From an uncultured Pelagibacteraceae bacterium (GTDB taxonomy: Bacteria > Pseudomonadota > Alphaproteobacteria > Pelagibacterales > Pelagibacteraceae): a stretch of 64,000 nt of DNA. Under the pieces are notes generated by a model. It ran no database searches, was not told the DNA's origin, and worked only from the letters and a program-made list of their open reading frames with translations. The translations under genes and the position numbers were made by a program. The stretch spans positions 62,001 through 126,000 of the forward strand of contig CACHPB010000001.1 of assembly GCA_902581585.1 (NCBI GenBank), read 5' to 3'. Of the stretch, positions 41,812 through 50,777 are shown piece after piece (within the stretch, counting starts at the first letter, position 1; each line of letters opens with the position of its first letter).

Positions 41812-44323
41812 TTTAAGTCTTTACTCTAGATATGCATTTCGTGATTTAACTAGAAGTTACTCAAAAATATTAAGCATCATAATTACTTTATTAATAAGCC
41901 TTTTTATACTTAGTGCTATTTTAACTATCGAGGACAGTTTAGAAAATGAACTTAACGAAAATTCAAAAGTTCTTTTAGGAGGCGATTTAGAAATTGATTA
42001 TAATAATAAAGAAGGCGATAGAAGTTTAATCAATCAGGTCGAAAGTTTTTCTACAGTATCACAAATGGTTGAATTCAGTACAATGATTTCAACAACAAAA
42101 AATAAAAATAACAAAACATCATTTACAAGAATAAAAGCAGTTGATCAAAATTACCCTTTGTATGGACAAGTAATTTATGAACCAATTGGGTCATTAGAGA
42201 ATTTGAACAAAATTGATAACACTATAATTGTAAACGAAAATATATTTAAGAACTTAAAACTTAAAATTAATGATATCGTAAAAGTTCAAAACAAAGAATT
42301 CAAAGTTATTGGTACCGTGAAAGTTCTACCAGATATTGGTGGAGCATTTGTTTTTGGTGATTTTGCCCTAACAGGAAAAAAAACATTAGATAATTTGGAA
42401 TTAAATACTTTAGGAAGCTTCTTAAATTACGAATACAAAATCCGATTTGATGGTGACGAAAATAAAGATAACAAAATAAATAAAATTGTTAATATTTTTA
42501 AAAATGACAGTAAAGTAAAAATACGTTATCCAGAAAATTCTGCTGGAGGCATCAAAAGAATTATAGATAATTTTTCACAATTTTTATCATTGGTATCAAT
42601 AAGTGCTATGCTTATTGCTGGAATAGGAATTGCAAATACCCTTCTTTCATTTATTAATCAAAAGAATTCATCAATTGCAGTTCAAAAAGCAATAGGAATT
42701 AATTCTGTGAATATTAAGACTATTTATTATTTACAATTATTTATTATTTTATTTTTTATTTCACTGACTGCTTATGGGTTAAGTTTTTTATTGGTGCCAA
42801 TTGTAGATAAATATATATCAGATGGACTTGGATTAAATATTGAGGCCTCTTTTTCATTAACAAATTTATCAATAGTCTTTTTAGTTGGATTATTGATAAT
42901 AATTATATTTTCAATTCCAACTGTTAATTCTATTGACCAAATTAAAGCCTCTAGTTTATTTAGAAATGTTTTTCAAAGTTTACAGTTTAAGTATTCAAAA
43001 AAATCAATAATATTAAGCTTATTTCTACTAGCTATTTTAATTAGTTTATTTGCATTTAGGTCCTCTCTTCCATATTACAGCTTGATTTATTTTGCGTTTT
43101 TTTTTGTATGCCTAGCTATGTTTTTTTATGTTTCCCGTTTAATAATATTATTACTTAGGAACAATCTAACTAATCTTGGAATTTCGTCAAAAATAGCAGT
43201 AAAAAATATTACACAATCAAAAAGTATTACTCCAATAACTGTTATGTCTCTTGGACTAGGAATGACATTGTTGCTTACGTTAGCATTTGTGGGCTCTAAT
43301 TTTAAAAGAGAAATAGCAAAATCAATTCCAGATATTGCTCCTGATTATTTCTTTTTAGGTATTCAAAATAATCAGAAAGATTTATTTCAAAAAGTCATTA
43401 ATGAAACAGATGAAGATGCTGTAATAGAAATTGTTCCTATGGTGTCAGCTGGAATTGTTAAAATTAATGGAATAGACCCAAACACCTATATATCAAATTC
43501 TAATGACAGCTATTGGGTTATTATGAACGATAGACGAGTTTCTTGGGTCGACACAATTCCAAAAGATAATCCAATTTTAGAGGGTAGTTGGTGGGACACT
43601 TCACAACCTAACAAATTACAAATTTCATTAGATAGTAAAGTTGCAACAGACTTTGGAGTTAACATTGGTGACAAGTTTACACTAAGAATTTATGGAAGAG
43701 AAATTGAAGGTGAAGTAGTTAATTTAAGATTGGTGAATTATCAAGATTTAAGTATTAACTTTGCAATGTTAATTAATCCGCAATTCGCAAAAAATATTCC
43801 ACATGAGTACCTTTCTACAATAAAATTTAAAAAAGCTGAAAATTTCAATGAAGTAAATTTTTTAGATCAATTCCCAAGTGTATCAATATTAAAAATTTCA
43901 GATTATTTGTCAAAAGTGACAGATGTTCTTAATAAAGTATTTATTGCAGTAAGTATAATTTCAGCTGTCACTGTTATTATTGGCTTAGTTGTAATTTCAA
44001 GTGCAATTATTGTTCAAGGAAAAATTAAAACATTTCAAAATCTTATTTTCAAAATTTTAGGCTTTTCAAAGAAAGAAATTATAATTTCTTCAATTATTGA
44101 ATTCATAATATCTTTTTTGTCTATAATATTATTTTCTACTATTTTTTCTGCAATAGCATCAAAGTTCATTATTGAAAGTATATTTCAACTCAATTGGTTA
44201 TTCGAATTTGATATATTTTTATATGTTATAATTTGTGTAGGTTTAACAACACTTGCTCTTATAATATTGACAAACTTTAAATACTTAAGTCCAAAAGTTT
44301 ATCCACTTGTCAGAAACGAATAA
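41798..44323 (+). CDS. FtsX/MacB-type ABC permease (YbbP-like)
   Basis: An 841-residue protein with about ten hydrophobic segments. The N-terminal TM is followed by a periplasmic domain, then a first FtsX unit around residues 260-390 (LVSISAMLIAGIGIANTLLSFINQKNSSIAVQKAIGI), a second periplasmic domain, and a last FtsX unit near 710-840. This duplicated layout is typical of YbbP. It overlaps the ATPase gene by 14 bp. The complex likely extrudes or processes lipid-linked or signal molecules, but the cargo is unknown. Confidence 0.9.
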   Translation: MKINDLSLYSRYAFRDLTRSYSKILSIIITLLISLFILSAILTIEDSLENELNENSKVLLGGDLEIDYNNKEGDRSLINQVESFSTVSQMVEFSTMISTTKNKNNKTSFTRIKAVDQNYPLYGQVIYEPIGSLENLNKIDNTIIVNENIFKNLKLKINDIVKVQNKEFKVIGTVKVLPDIGGAFVFGDFALTGKKTLDNLELNTLGSFLNYEYKIRFDGDENKDNKINKIVNIFKNDSKVKIRYPENSAGGIKRIIDNFSQFLSLVSISAMLIAGIGIANTLLSFINQKNSSIAVQKAIGINSVNIKTIYYLQLFIILFFISLTAYGLSFLLVPIVDKYISDGLGLNIEASFSLTNLSIVFLVGLLIIIIFSIPTVNSIDQIKASSLFRNVFQSLQFKYSKKSIILSLFLLAILISLFAFRSSLPYYSLIYFAFFFVCLAMFFYVSRLIILLLRNNLTNLGISSKIAVKNITQSKSITPITVMSLGLGMTLLLTLAFVGSNFKREIAKSIPDIAPDYFFLGIQNNQKDLFQKVINETDEDAVIEIVPMVSAGIVKINGIDPNTYISNSNDSYWVIMNDRRVSWVDTIPKDNPILEGSWWDTSQPNKLQISLDSKVATDFGVNIGDKFTLRIYGREIEGEVVNLRLVNYQDLSINFAMLINPQFAKNIPHEYLSTIKFKKAENFNEVNFLDQFPSVSILKISDYLSKVTDVLNKVFIAVSIISAVTVIIGLVVISSAIIVQGKIKTFQNLIFKILGFSKKEIIISSIIEFIISFLSIILFSTIFSAIASKFIIESIFQLNWLFEFDIFLYVIICVGLTTLALIILTNFKYLSPKVYPLVRNE

Positions 44324-44347
44324 TATTTGATATTTTTTGATTTTTTT

Positions 44348-44740
44348 TTAAATTGAAGCTTTTAATGCCTCATAAATTAAATCTTCTGTAGTTTCGCCGA
44401 TGCTTCTATAGACCTCTTTGCCATCCTTGAAAATTAATAGAGTAGTCTGATAAAGCACATTAAAAGCGTCAGCAATATCTCTATTCATTACATCAAATGA
44501 AAAATACTCAATATTATCAAATTTGATATCTGATAATTCACCATTTTTTTTTGCTGTTTGTAATATTTTCATTTGTTTTGCACACGATGAACAATATTCT
44601 ATCCAAGAACTAATCACTATAACTTTCCCCTCTGATTGAGCTTTATTAAACAATTCTTGGTCAAATGTTGTTTTCTTCTCCATTGCATTCGCACTAAATG
44701 CAAATATACAAATTATAAGTATTAAAAATTTTTTTATCAT
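44348..44740 (-). CDS. Periplasmic thioredoxin-like protein
   Basis: About 130 residues with a signal peptide (MIKKFLILIICIFAFSANA). The active-site motif is SSWIEYCSSCAKQM (CxxC), with a thioredoxin-like cis-Pro region replaced by YQTTLLIFKDGKEV. The ATG at 44740 gives the signal peptide; the frame is open upstream to 44896, but that stretch is antisense to the TPP riboswitch and not protein-like. It resembles the C-terminal domain of DsbD/thioredoxin-fold reductases. Convergent with the FtsX gene, separated from thiV by a 129-bp gap. Confidence 0.85.
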   Translation of the reverse strand: MIKKFLILIICIFAFSANAMEKKTTFDQELFNKAQSEGKVIVISSWIEYCSSCAKQMKILQTAKKNGELSDIKFDNIEYFSFDVMNRDIADAFNVLYQTTLLIFKDGKEVYRSIGETTEDLIYEALKASI

Positions 44741-44799
44741 TTTTTTATCATTTTTTTTTAAAAAATATGTATTTTTAAAATAAAAAAAATACTTTATAT

Positions 44800-44869
44800 T
44801 GACACATGGGGTGCCAGTATAGGCTGAGAAAAACCCAATGAACCTGTCCGGTAATTCAGAAAGGGAATA
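44800..44869 (+). ncRNA. TPP riboswitch (thi box)
   Basis: Conserved elements occur in order: GGGGTGCC (near 44808-44815), GGCTGAGA (44822-44829), ACCC (44833-44836), GAACCTGT (44840-44847) and AAAGGGA (44860-44866). This is the TPP aptamer, with a minimal variable stem. It lies directly against the thiV ATG at 44870, and the AAGGGA near its 3' end serves as ribosome site, so ligand binding probably blocks translation directly. Confidence 0.93.
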
Positions 44870-46300
44870 ATGGAACAAATAAATATCATTAGTCAATCCT
44901 CAGCGATAATATTAACTTTAGCAATTAGTATTATTTTTGTAATAATTGGAATCCTTTACTCTAAAAAGTATCAAGGAATTAATAATTATTTAGTTGCAAG
45001 TAGATCTGTTGGTACTTTTTCTTTAACAGCAAGTTTAGTCGCATCTGCTTTGGGTGCATGGATATTATTTGGTCCTGCATCTGCTGCTACATGGGGAGGT
45101 ATAGGGGCAGTTATCGGATATTCATTAGGAACAGCATTTCCTCTTTTCACCCTTATATACTTAGGAAAAAAATTTAGAGATAAATACCCAAGAAGCAAAT
45201 CTTTAATTGAAGTTGTAAGACATAGATTTGGTTCACAATTATTTAAACTGATTTTATTTTTATCCATTTTTTATATGTCCATTTTTTTAATAGCAGAGGT
45301 GACAGCTGTTTCTATATTAATAAATTATATATCTGGAACAGATCTATGGATAACTGCATCTATAGTGATAATTAGTTCTCTTTTATATACTTTGTATGGT
45401 GGATTACGAGCTTCAATATTTACAGATAATATTCAGTTTATAGTTTTTGGTTTTCTTTTAATAATATCATTTTCGTATTTGATATCTTTAAACTCTAATG
45501 ATTTTAGCTTCCAATTTATCAAACAAAATAAACCTAATTTATTAAGCTTTAACTATTTGCCAAATTTTACTGCAGGTCTAACTTTTTTTATAGCTGTTGC
45601 AGCAACAAATCTTTTTCATCAAGGTAATTGGCAAAGAGTTTATGCAGCTAAAGACAATAAAGTTTTAAAAAGTAGTCTAATTTTTTCATTTTTAATTATT
45701 ATACCAATTGTATTTTTGATGGGATTTACAGGGTTAATTGCAACTTCTCAAAATTCAAATCTAATTCCTGATCTAGCATTTTTTTCTTTATTACTTAAAG
45801 AAAATGCTCTTTTTTTATCAATCATAATAATAATTTTAGCTATTTCATTAACAGTAAGCAGCATAGATACTTTGGTAAACGCTATTTCTAGTTTAATAAT
45901 TGTTGATGGAAACAAAGTAATCAAATTCAAAGGTGATTATTTAAAATTATCTAAGCAAATAATAATATTAATCTCTTTAATTTCTTTTTTTGTTGCATCA
46001 AAAGGAATAAGTATTTTATATTTATTTTTATTAGCTGATTTATTTTGTTGTGCGGCTGTACTAAGTGTATTTTATAGTTTTTACTCCAAAAATTTTACTG
46101 AAAAAAATGCATATGTAGCTATTATTGTTGGATTAATTGGAGGAATTCTTTTATTCCCAAGTCCTGACTTTTCAAAATCAATTCTGGTCGGAATAATATT
46201 GCCTCTAGACTTTTTACCTATATTTGTCTCTCAATCCTTGCTTTTTTGCTCATTTATTGTTGCAACATTTTTACCTATTTTAACTTGGAGACTAAAATAA
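44870..46300 (+). CDS. thiV: SSS-family sodium:solute symporter, thiamin-precursor transporter (ThiV-like)
   Basis: A 476-residue, ~13-helix protein with the SSS landmarks NNYLVASRSVGTFSLTASLVASALGAWI, TLYGGLRASIFTDNIQFIVF and AATNLFHQGNWQRVYAAKDN. A TPP riboswitch abuts the start codon, so expression follows thiamin need. In SAR11 such a riboswitch-linked SSS gene, thiV, has been proposed to import the thiamin pyrimidine precursor HMP, needed because these cells cannot make it. I call it by that context; the substrate is not proven by sequence. Confidence 0.9.
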   Translation: MEQINIISQSSAIILTLAISIIFVIIGILYSKKYQGINNYLVASRSVGTFSLTASLVASALGAWILFGPASAATWGGIGAVIGYSLGTAFPLFTLIYLGKKFRDKYPRSKSLIEVVRHRFGSQLFKLILFLSIFYMSIFLIAEVTAVSILINYISGTDLWITASIVIISSLLYTLYGGLRASIFTDNIQFIVFGFLLIISFSYLISLNSNDFSFQFIKQNKPNLLSFNYLPNFTAGLTFFIAVAATNLFHQGNWQRVYAAKDNKVLKSSLIFSFLIIIPIVFLMGFTGLIATSQNSNLIPDLAFFSLLLKENALFLSIIIIILAISLTVSSIDTLVNAISSLIIVDGNKVIKFKGDYLKLSKQIIILISLISFFVASKGISILYLFLLADLFCCAAVLSVFYSFYSKNFTEKNAYVAIIVGLIGGILLFPSPDFSKSILVGIILPLDFLPIFVSQSLLFCSFIVATFLPILTWRLK

Positions 46301-46343
46301 ACCATCATTTACATCCTGTTTATATAAATATATTATAAATGTT

Positions 46344-47450
46344 ATGAGTTTTATTTTGCCATTTATTGTATTGATCATTGTAGTTGTTTTTATTCATGAA
46401 TATGGACATTACTATTTTGCAAAGAAATATGGTGTTGGAGTAACTGACTTTTCTATAGGTTTTGGAAAAGAATTATTTGGTTGGAATGACAAATCCGGAA
46501 CAAGATGGAAAATTTGCTGGATACCCCTTGGCGGTTATGTTAAATTTTTTGGAGATCGAAATGTTTTTTCCCAGGCTGATCAAGAAGAACTTTTAAAAAA
46601 ATACAATAAAGAAGATCAAGAAAAGCTTTTTGTCACAAAACCGTTGTATCAAAGATCATTGATTGTTGCAGGTGGTCCAATTGCAAACTTTGTTTTAGCA
46701 ATATTTATTTTTTTATTCATATATATGTTTGCTGGAAAAGACTTTACCCCAGCAATTATCGATGAGGTTCAAAAAGACAGCCCTGCAGAAATTGCTGGAA
46801 TGAAAAAAAATGACATAATACTTGAGATAGATAATAACAAAGTAGAGAGTATTCTTGACGTTTCTAAACTAATTTTAATGTCAACATCGGAAATAGTTGA
46901 TTTTAAAGTTTCTAGATATGATCAAGAATTTTTATTAAAAGTAAAACCAAAAATTGTTGCCGGAGTTGATAATCTAGGAAACAAAATTAACAAAAGAATT
47001 ATTGGCATAAAACTTAGTCCTTATAACAATGAAATAAATCATAAAAAATTAGGACCGGCGAAGGCATTAATTGAGTCTGTTAAAGAAGTTTACTTTGTTA
47101 CCACTTCTTCTCTTAAATATATGGGCTCAATGATTACTGGCTCAGGAGACAGTTCTCAATTAGGAGGGCCTATTAGAATAGCTAAAATTTCAGGTCAAGT
47201 TGCAGAGTTTGGAATACTCCCATTTATTAGCATGATGGCTTATATTTCAATTAGTCTAGGTTTAATAAATCTATTTCCCATCCCACTTTTAGATGGTGGT
47301 CACCTAATGTTTTACGCTTTCGAAAAAGTATTAGGAAAGCCGTTAAGCCAAAAAACTCAAGAAGGTTTTTTTCGAATCGGAATGTTTTTATTATTAACTT
47401 TGATGTTTTTTGCGACTTTCAACGACCTTAAAGATTTAGGCTTATTTTAA
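46344..47450 (+). CDS. rseP: Site-2 protease RseP
   Basis: A 368-residue inner-membrane zinc protease. The active-site motif HEYGH is near residue 18, the PDZ-like domain lies around residues 130-210 (DEVQKDSPAEIAGMKKNDIILEIDNNKV), and the C-terminal LFPIPLLDGGHLMFYAFE carries the conserved NxxPxPxLDGG-type metal/active-site motif (here N-LFPIPLLDGG). It cleaves anti-sigma factors and leftover signal peptides within the membrane. It is a single PDZ form, shorter than the E. coli protein. Confidence 0.93.
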   Translation: MSFILPFIVLIIVVVFIHEYGHYYFAKKYGVGVTDFSIGFGKELFGWNDKSGTRWKICWIPLGGYVKFFGDRNVFSQADQEELLKKYNKEDQEKLFVTKPLYQRSLIVAGGPIANFVLAIFIFLFIYMFAGKDFTPAIIDEVQKDSPAEIAGMKKNDIILEIDNNKVESILDVSKLILMSTSEIVDFKVSRYDQEFLLKVKPKIVAGVDNLGNKINKRIIGIKLSPYNNEINHKKLGPAKALIESVKEVYFVTTSSLKYMGSMITGSGDSSQLGGPIRIAKISGQVAEFGILPFISMMAYISISLGLINLFPIPLLDGGHLMFYAFEKVLGKPLSQKTQEGFFRIGMFLLLTLMFFATFNDLKDLGLF

Positions 47451-47601
47451 AGGCATTTTTGACAGTTAAAAAAGCTATATAAATCAACGTTTTTTTACAA
47501 CTATATGTTGTGCCAAAAAATATTTTAGACACAAAAAAAAAGCTTGAATTATCAATGATTTTGTTAAGTATATAAATATAACCTTTTAAACCGGAGCTAA
47601 A

Positions 47602-47877
47602 ATGAACAAAAAACAACTTATAGCGAAACTAGCTGGGTCTTTAAATCAAAGTAAAGCTGATGCTGAGCGTACTTTTGATACAATTACCAACACTATTTTG
47701 GATGCTTTAAAAGGCGACGACAATGTGAAAATTGCTGGTTTTGGTACATATAAAGTGGCTAAAAGAAAAGCCCGAATTGGCCGTAATCCAAGAACTGGAG
47801 AACAAATCCAAATCGCAGCTTCTCAAAAGGTAAAATTTTTACCTGCAAAAGCACTTAAAGAAGTTTTCAACAAATAA
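47602..47877 (+). CDS. hupB: HU-family DNA-binding protein
   Basis: A 91-residue nucleoid protein: MNKKQLIAKLAGSLNQSKADAERTFDTI, then VKIAGFGTYKVAKRKARIGRNPRTGEQIQI, the DNA-arm signature of HU/IHF. It starts after CCGGAG in a 150-bp gap, and a strong stem-loop follows. It bends and compacts DNA. The sequence is fully standard; HU rather than IHF on the RNPRTGE arm and absence of IHF-specific residues. Confidence 0.95.
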   Translation: MNKKQLIAKLAGSLNQSKADAERTFDTITNTILDALKGDDNVKIAGFGTYKVAKRKARIGRNPRTGEQIQIAASQKVKFLPAKALKEVFNK

Positions 47878-47885
47878 ACTTTTTT

Positions 47886-47927
47886 TAACAGCCTTTTTTA
47901 AGCTTAAAAACTTGAAAAAGGCTGTTA
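47886..47927. terminator. Long hairpin after the HU gene
   Basis: TAACAGCCTTTTT pairs perfectly with AAAAAGGCTGTTA over 13 bp with a 16-nt loop. The sequence after the 3' arm on the plus strand is not T-rich, so it is atypical for a rho-independent terminator; the T-rich 5' arm may matter instead. It likely protects or ends the HU transcript. Confidence 0.65.
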
Positions 47928-48022
47928 CTACATGCACTTACTGCATACCTATTTTTCCTAACTATCATTAGTTTTTAATTTTATTAAATTTATAAGAACA
48001 CCTTTAATTAAACGGAGGTGAA

Positions 48023-49324
48023 ATGGTTAAACTTTTAAAAAAACTGGTTGGTCCATTAGTAAGTTTATTTTTCTTACTAAATATGACTAGTGCCGGTTAT
48101 GCTGAAACTACAGTTTCAGCTGAAGTAGGTTTCATATTCAATACATTTCTTTTCTTGGTCTGTGGTTTTCTAGTAATGTTTATGGCAGCTGGATTCGCCA
48201 TGCTTGAATCAGGGATGGTAACATCAAAAAGTGTATCAGTAATATGTGCCAAAAATATTGGATTATTTTCAATAGCTGGAATTATGTTCTGGATGGTTGG
48301 ATATAATTTAGCATACGGAATTCCAGAAGGTGGATACATTGGAAGCTTTACTCCATGGTCTGATGCAAGTTCAGTAGATACTGGATATGCAGATGGATCT
48401 GATTGGTACTTTCAAATGGTATTCTGTGCAACAACAGTTTCAATTGTATCTGGAACATTAGCTGAAAGAATTAAATTATGGCCGTTCTTTTTATTTGCAG
48501 CTATTCTTTCAGGCATCATTTATCCAATCGTTATGGGTTGGCAGTGGGGAGGTGGCTGGTTAGCAGCTGCTGGTTTCTCAGACTTTGCTGGCTCTACTCT
48601 TGTTCACTCAACTGGAGGTGCAGCAGCATTAGCTGGAGCAATTCTATTGGGAGCTAGAACAGGTAGATTTGATAAATCTGGTGCAGCTAAACCTATGAAG
48701 CCGTTTGCGGCGTCATCTGTACCATTGGTAACAGTTGGAGTATTTATTTTATGGCTAGGTTGGTTCGGATTTAATGGTGGATCACAATTAGCAATGGGAA
48801 CATTTGATGATGCAGTTGCTGTATCAAATATTTTCATTAATACAAATTTAGCAGCATGTGGTGGTGTATTAGCAGCTGGAGCAGTAACTAGATTAATGGC
48901 AGGTAAAACTGACGTTATACAAATGCTTAACGGAGCAATTGGTGGTCTAGTAGCAATTACAGCTGAACCATTAATGCCTTCACCGCTAGCAGCAATTCTT
49001 ATAGGTGCAATTGGTGGACTAATAGTTGTCTTCGGAACTAAATTATTATTCTCACTTAAAATCGATGACGTAGTTGGAGCAATTCCAGCCCACTTATTCG
49101 CTGGAGTATGGGGTACACTAGCTGTTCCACTTACAAATGGTGATGCATCATTCGGTGCGCAGCTTCTTGGAGTAATATCAATCAATGCATTTGTATTTAT
49201 AGTTTCACTAATAGTTTGGGGAATTATGAAAGGTACAATGGGTATAAGATTGAGCAAAGAAGCAGAAAGACTTGGAACTGATGTTTCAGAGTCTGGTGTA
49301 ATTGCATACGCAATAAGAGACTAA
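48023..49324 (+). CDS. amtB: Ammonium transporter
   Basis: A 433-residue channel with a signal-like N-terminus (LVSLFFLLNMTSAGYA) and 11 helices. Markers are GFAMLESGMVTSKSVSVICAKN, FQMVFCATTVSIVSGTLAER (ammonium-site Phe and the pore pair region), DFAGSTLVHSTGGAAALAGA (pore His) and WLGWFGFNGGSQLA. It imports ammonium. The ribosome site GGAGGTGA is unusually strong for this genome, consistent with high output. A GC-rich intrinsic terminator follows. Confidence 0.96.
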   Translation: MVKLLKKLVGPLVSLFFLLNMTSAGYAETTVSAEVGFIFNTFLFLVCGFLVMFMAAGFAMLESGMVTSKSVSVICAKNIGLFSIAGIMFWMVGYNLAYGIPEGGYIGSFTPWSDASSVDTGYADGSDWYFQMVFCATTVSIVSGTLAERIKLWPFFLFAAILSGIIYPIVMGWQWGGGWLAAAGFSDFAGSTLVHSTGGAAALAGAILLGARTGRFDKSGAAKPMKPFAASSVPLVTVGVFILWLGWFGFNGGSQLAMGTFDDAVAVSNIFINTNLAACGGVLAAGAVTRLMAGKTDVIQMLNGAIGGLVAITAEPLMPSPLAAILIGAIGGLIVVFGTKLLFSLKIDDVVGAIPAHLFAGVWGTLAVPLTNGDASFGAQLLGVISINAFVFIVSLIVWGIMKGTMGIRLSKEAERLGTDVSESGVIAYAIRD

Positions 49325-49355
49325 AGAATAACTATCTCTCTCTCTATAGTTAACT

Positions 49356-49383
49356 AAAGGCCCCTGAAAAGGGGCCTTTTTTT
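49356..49383 (+). terminator. Intrinsic terminator after amtB
   Basis: AAAGGCCCCT and AGGGGCCTTT form a perfect 10-bp stem with a 4-nt loop followed by further T, a textbook rho-independent terminator. Its last bases overlap the end of the convergent bcp gene. Confidence 0.92.
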
Positions 49384-49825
49384 ATACACTTTTGATAAAA
49401 TCTAATACTTCTTGAGCATGGCCTGCCGCTTTAACGTTCTTCCACTCTTTTATAATCTTATTTTTTTCAATAACAAATGTACTTCTAATTGTTCCCATAA
49501 ACTCTTTACCCATAAATTTCTTTTTAGCCCAAGCTTTGTAAGCTTTTAAAGAAATTTTATCTTCATCAGCTAGCAATTCAAATTTTAACTTTAGTTTTTT
49601 GCTCCACTTATTGTGGCTTTCAATACTATCTTTTGAAATTCCATAAATTGTGCATCCAAGTTTTTCAAATTTACTTAGAAGTTTATTAAAATCATTTGTT
49701 TCTATAGTACATCCGCTTGTGTTGTCTTTTGGATAAAAATAGATAATAATATATTTTGATTTTACTTTATTTAATTCAACTGTTTTTCCAGATGTAGATG
49801 ATAATTTAAAGTTTGGAGCTTTCAT
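49382..49825 (-). CDS. bcp: Thioredoxin-dependent thiol peroxidase (Bcp/PrxQ)
   Basis: A 147-residue peroxiredoxin. The peroxidatic Cys is in YFYPKDNTSGCTIETNDF near residue 43. The PrxQ resolving Cys five residues later is replaced by another residue; a later Cys (KLGCTIYGIS) is 17 residues downstream and could act instead. TIRSTFVIEKNKII is the usual Arg-containing motif. It removes hydroperoxides in the cytoplasm. Divergent from the rhodanese gene. Confidence 0.93.
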   Translation of the reverse strand: MKAPNFKLSSTSGKTVELNKVKSKYIIIYFYPKDNTSGCTIETNDFNKLLSKFEKLGCTIYGISKDSIESHNKWSKKLKLKFELLADEDKISLKAYKAWAKKKFMGKEFMGTIRSTFVIEKNKIIKEWKNVKAAGHAQEVLDFIKSV

Positions 49826-49879
49826 ATTGTGACCTTTATTTTTTATAGTAATATGTTTTATTTAGTGTAATAAACATTT

Positions 49880-50266
49880 ATGACAATAAAATCAGCATCA
49901 ACATTAGTCGCAGAAGCTCTAAAAGAAATAAAAACCATATCACCTAGCGAAGCTTTAGAAAAAGTTAATAACAATACCTGTAATCTTATTGATATAAGAG
50001 ATGTAAGAGAATTGGAAAGATTAGGTAGAATAGAAAACTCTTCTCATATTCCAAGAGGAATGTTGGAATTTTGGATGGATCCAGATAGCCAATATTTTAA
50101 GGAAGGAAAAATCGATATGAATAAAGAAATAGTTTTATTCTGTGCAGGAGGACTTAGATCAGCTTTAGCTACCAAAACTTTACAAAGCATGGGTTTTACT
50201 AACATTTCTCATATAGATGGTGGATTTGGCTCTATGCAAAATTCTGGATTTAAAATTGTAAAATAA
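49880..50266 (+). CDS. Rhodanese-like domain protein
   Basis: A 128-residue single rhodanese domain. The active-site loop is VLFCAGGLRSALATKTLQ with catalytic Cys near residue 94, and the N-terminal CNLIDIRDVRELERLGRI and PRGMLEFWMDPDS are characteristic. It carries persulfide sulfur between donors and acceptors, which fits the sulfur-rich gene content but is not specifically linked. Convergent with the ABA4-like gene with an 8-bp gap. Confidence 0.92.
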   Translation: MTIKSASTLVAEALKEIKTISPSEALEKVNNNTCNLIDIRDVRELERLGRIENSSHIPRGMLEFWMDPDSQYFKEGKIDMNKEIVLFCAGGLRSALATKTLQSMGFTNISHIDGGFGSMQNSGFKIVK

Positions 50267-50274
50267 TCTTGAAG

Positions 50275-50748
50275 TTAATCTAATAAATTTATTCTCTTTG
50301 CGTAAAACATTCTGATAATCCAATAAATTACCAAACCAATTGGACCAATGAAGTAAGTTATAATTAATGGAATAAAAACTAAATATTTTGATATGAACAA
50401 TTTTTGACTATCTTTCATAATCCAGGCCCCGCAAAATAAATTTGCAGCTAGAAAGTGTGTCCAAAACATTATTAAAAAAGCTTCTGCCTCAAAGAGGTTT
50501 CTTAAATCGTATAAGCCAAGATACAAGGTAAAGTTATAATCAAAATCGTATCCAGAAACAAAAAAGTAGTAACCCAGATAGCAATATACAGCAGACAATA
50601 TTAAAAAAGGAACAACAGATGTTACTAGCAAACCACAAACTTTAGATTGTGGAAAAACAATCAAAATCAGCCAAAAAGGTATTACACCAATATTTAACCA
50701 TAAATAGATCATTTCTATGGTAAAAAAAGCTGCTATTTGTTCAATCAT
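50275..50748 (-). CDS. ABA4-like (DUF4281) membrane protein
   Basis: A 157-residue protein with four hydrophobic segments. The central motif MFWTHFLAANLFCGAWIMKDSQ matches the W-x-H-x-L-x-x-x-L-F-x-G-x-W-x-x-x-D pattern of ABA4-like proteins, named after a plant protein required for neoxanthin synthesis. The bacterial role is unknown, though carotenoid or quinone-related chemistry has been suggested by the plant homologue. It is divergent from recX. Confidence 0.7.
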   Translation of the reverse strand: MIEQIAAFFTIEMIYLWLNIGVIPFWLILIVFPQSKVCGLLVTSVVPFLILSAVYCYLGYYFFVSGYDFDYNFTLYLGLYDLRNLFEAEAFLIMFWTHFLAANLFCGAWIMKDSQKLFISKYLVFIPLIITYFIGPIGLVIYWIIRMFYAKRINLLD

Positions 50749-50777
50749 AATATTTTTATATTATATTAAATAAGCGC

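Noticed and set aside
44741..44896. N-terminal extension of the thioredoxin-like frame
   Set aside because: It is antisense to the TPP riboswitch and runs into thiV; the signal peptide at 44740 is a better start.
47886..47927. Hairpin after HU as a standard rho-independent terminator
   Set aside because: Stem is perfect but no T-run follows on either strand; kept as a hairpin with reduced confidence.
48604..49257. 217-codon minus-strand frame inside amtB
   Set aside because: Pure shadow of the amtB codon pattern: Pro/Ala/Asn-rich, no motif, no ribosome site.
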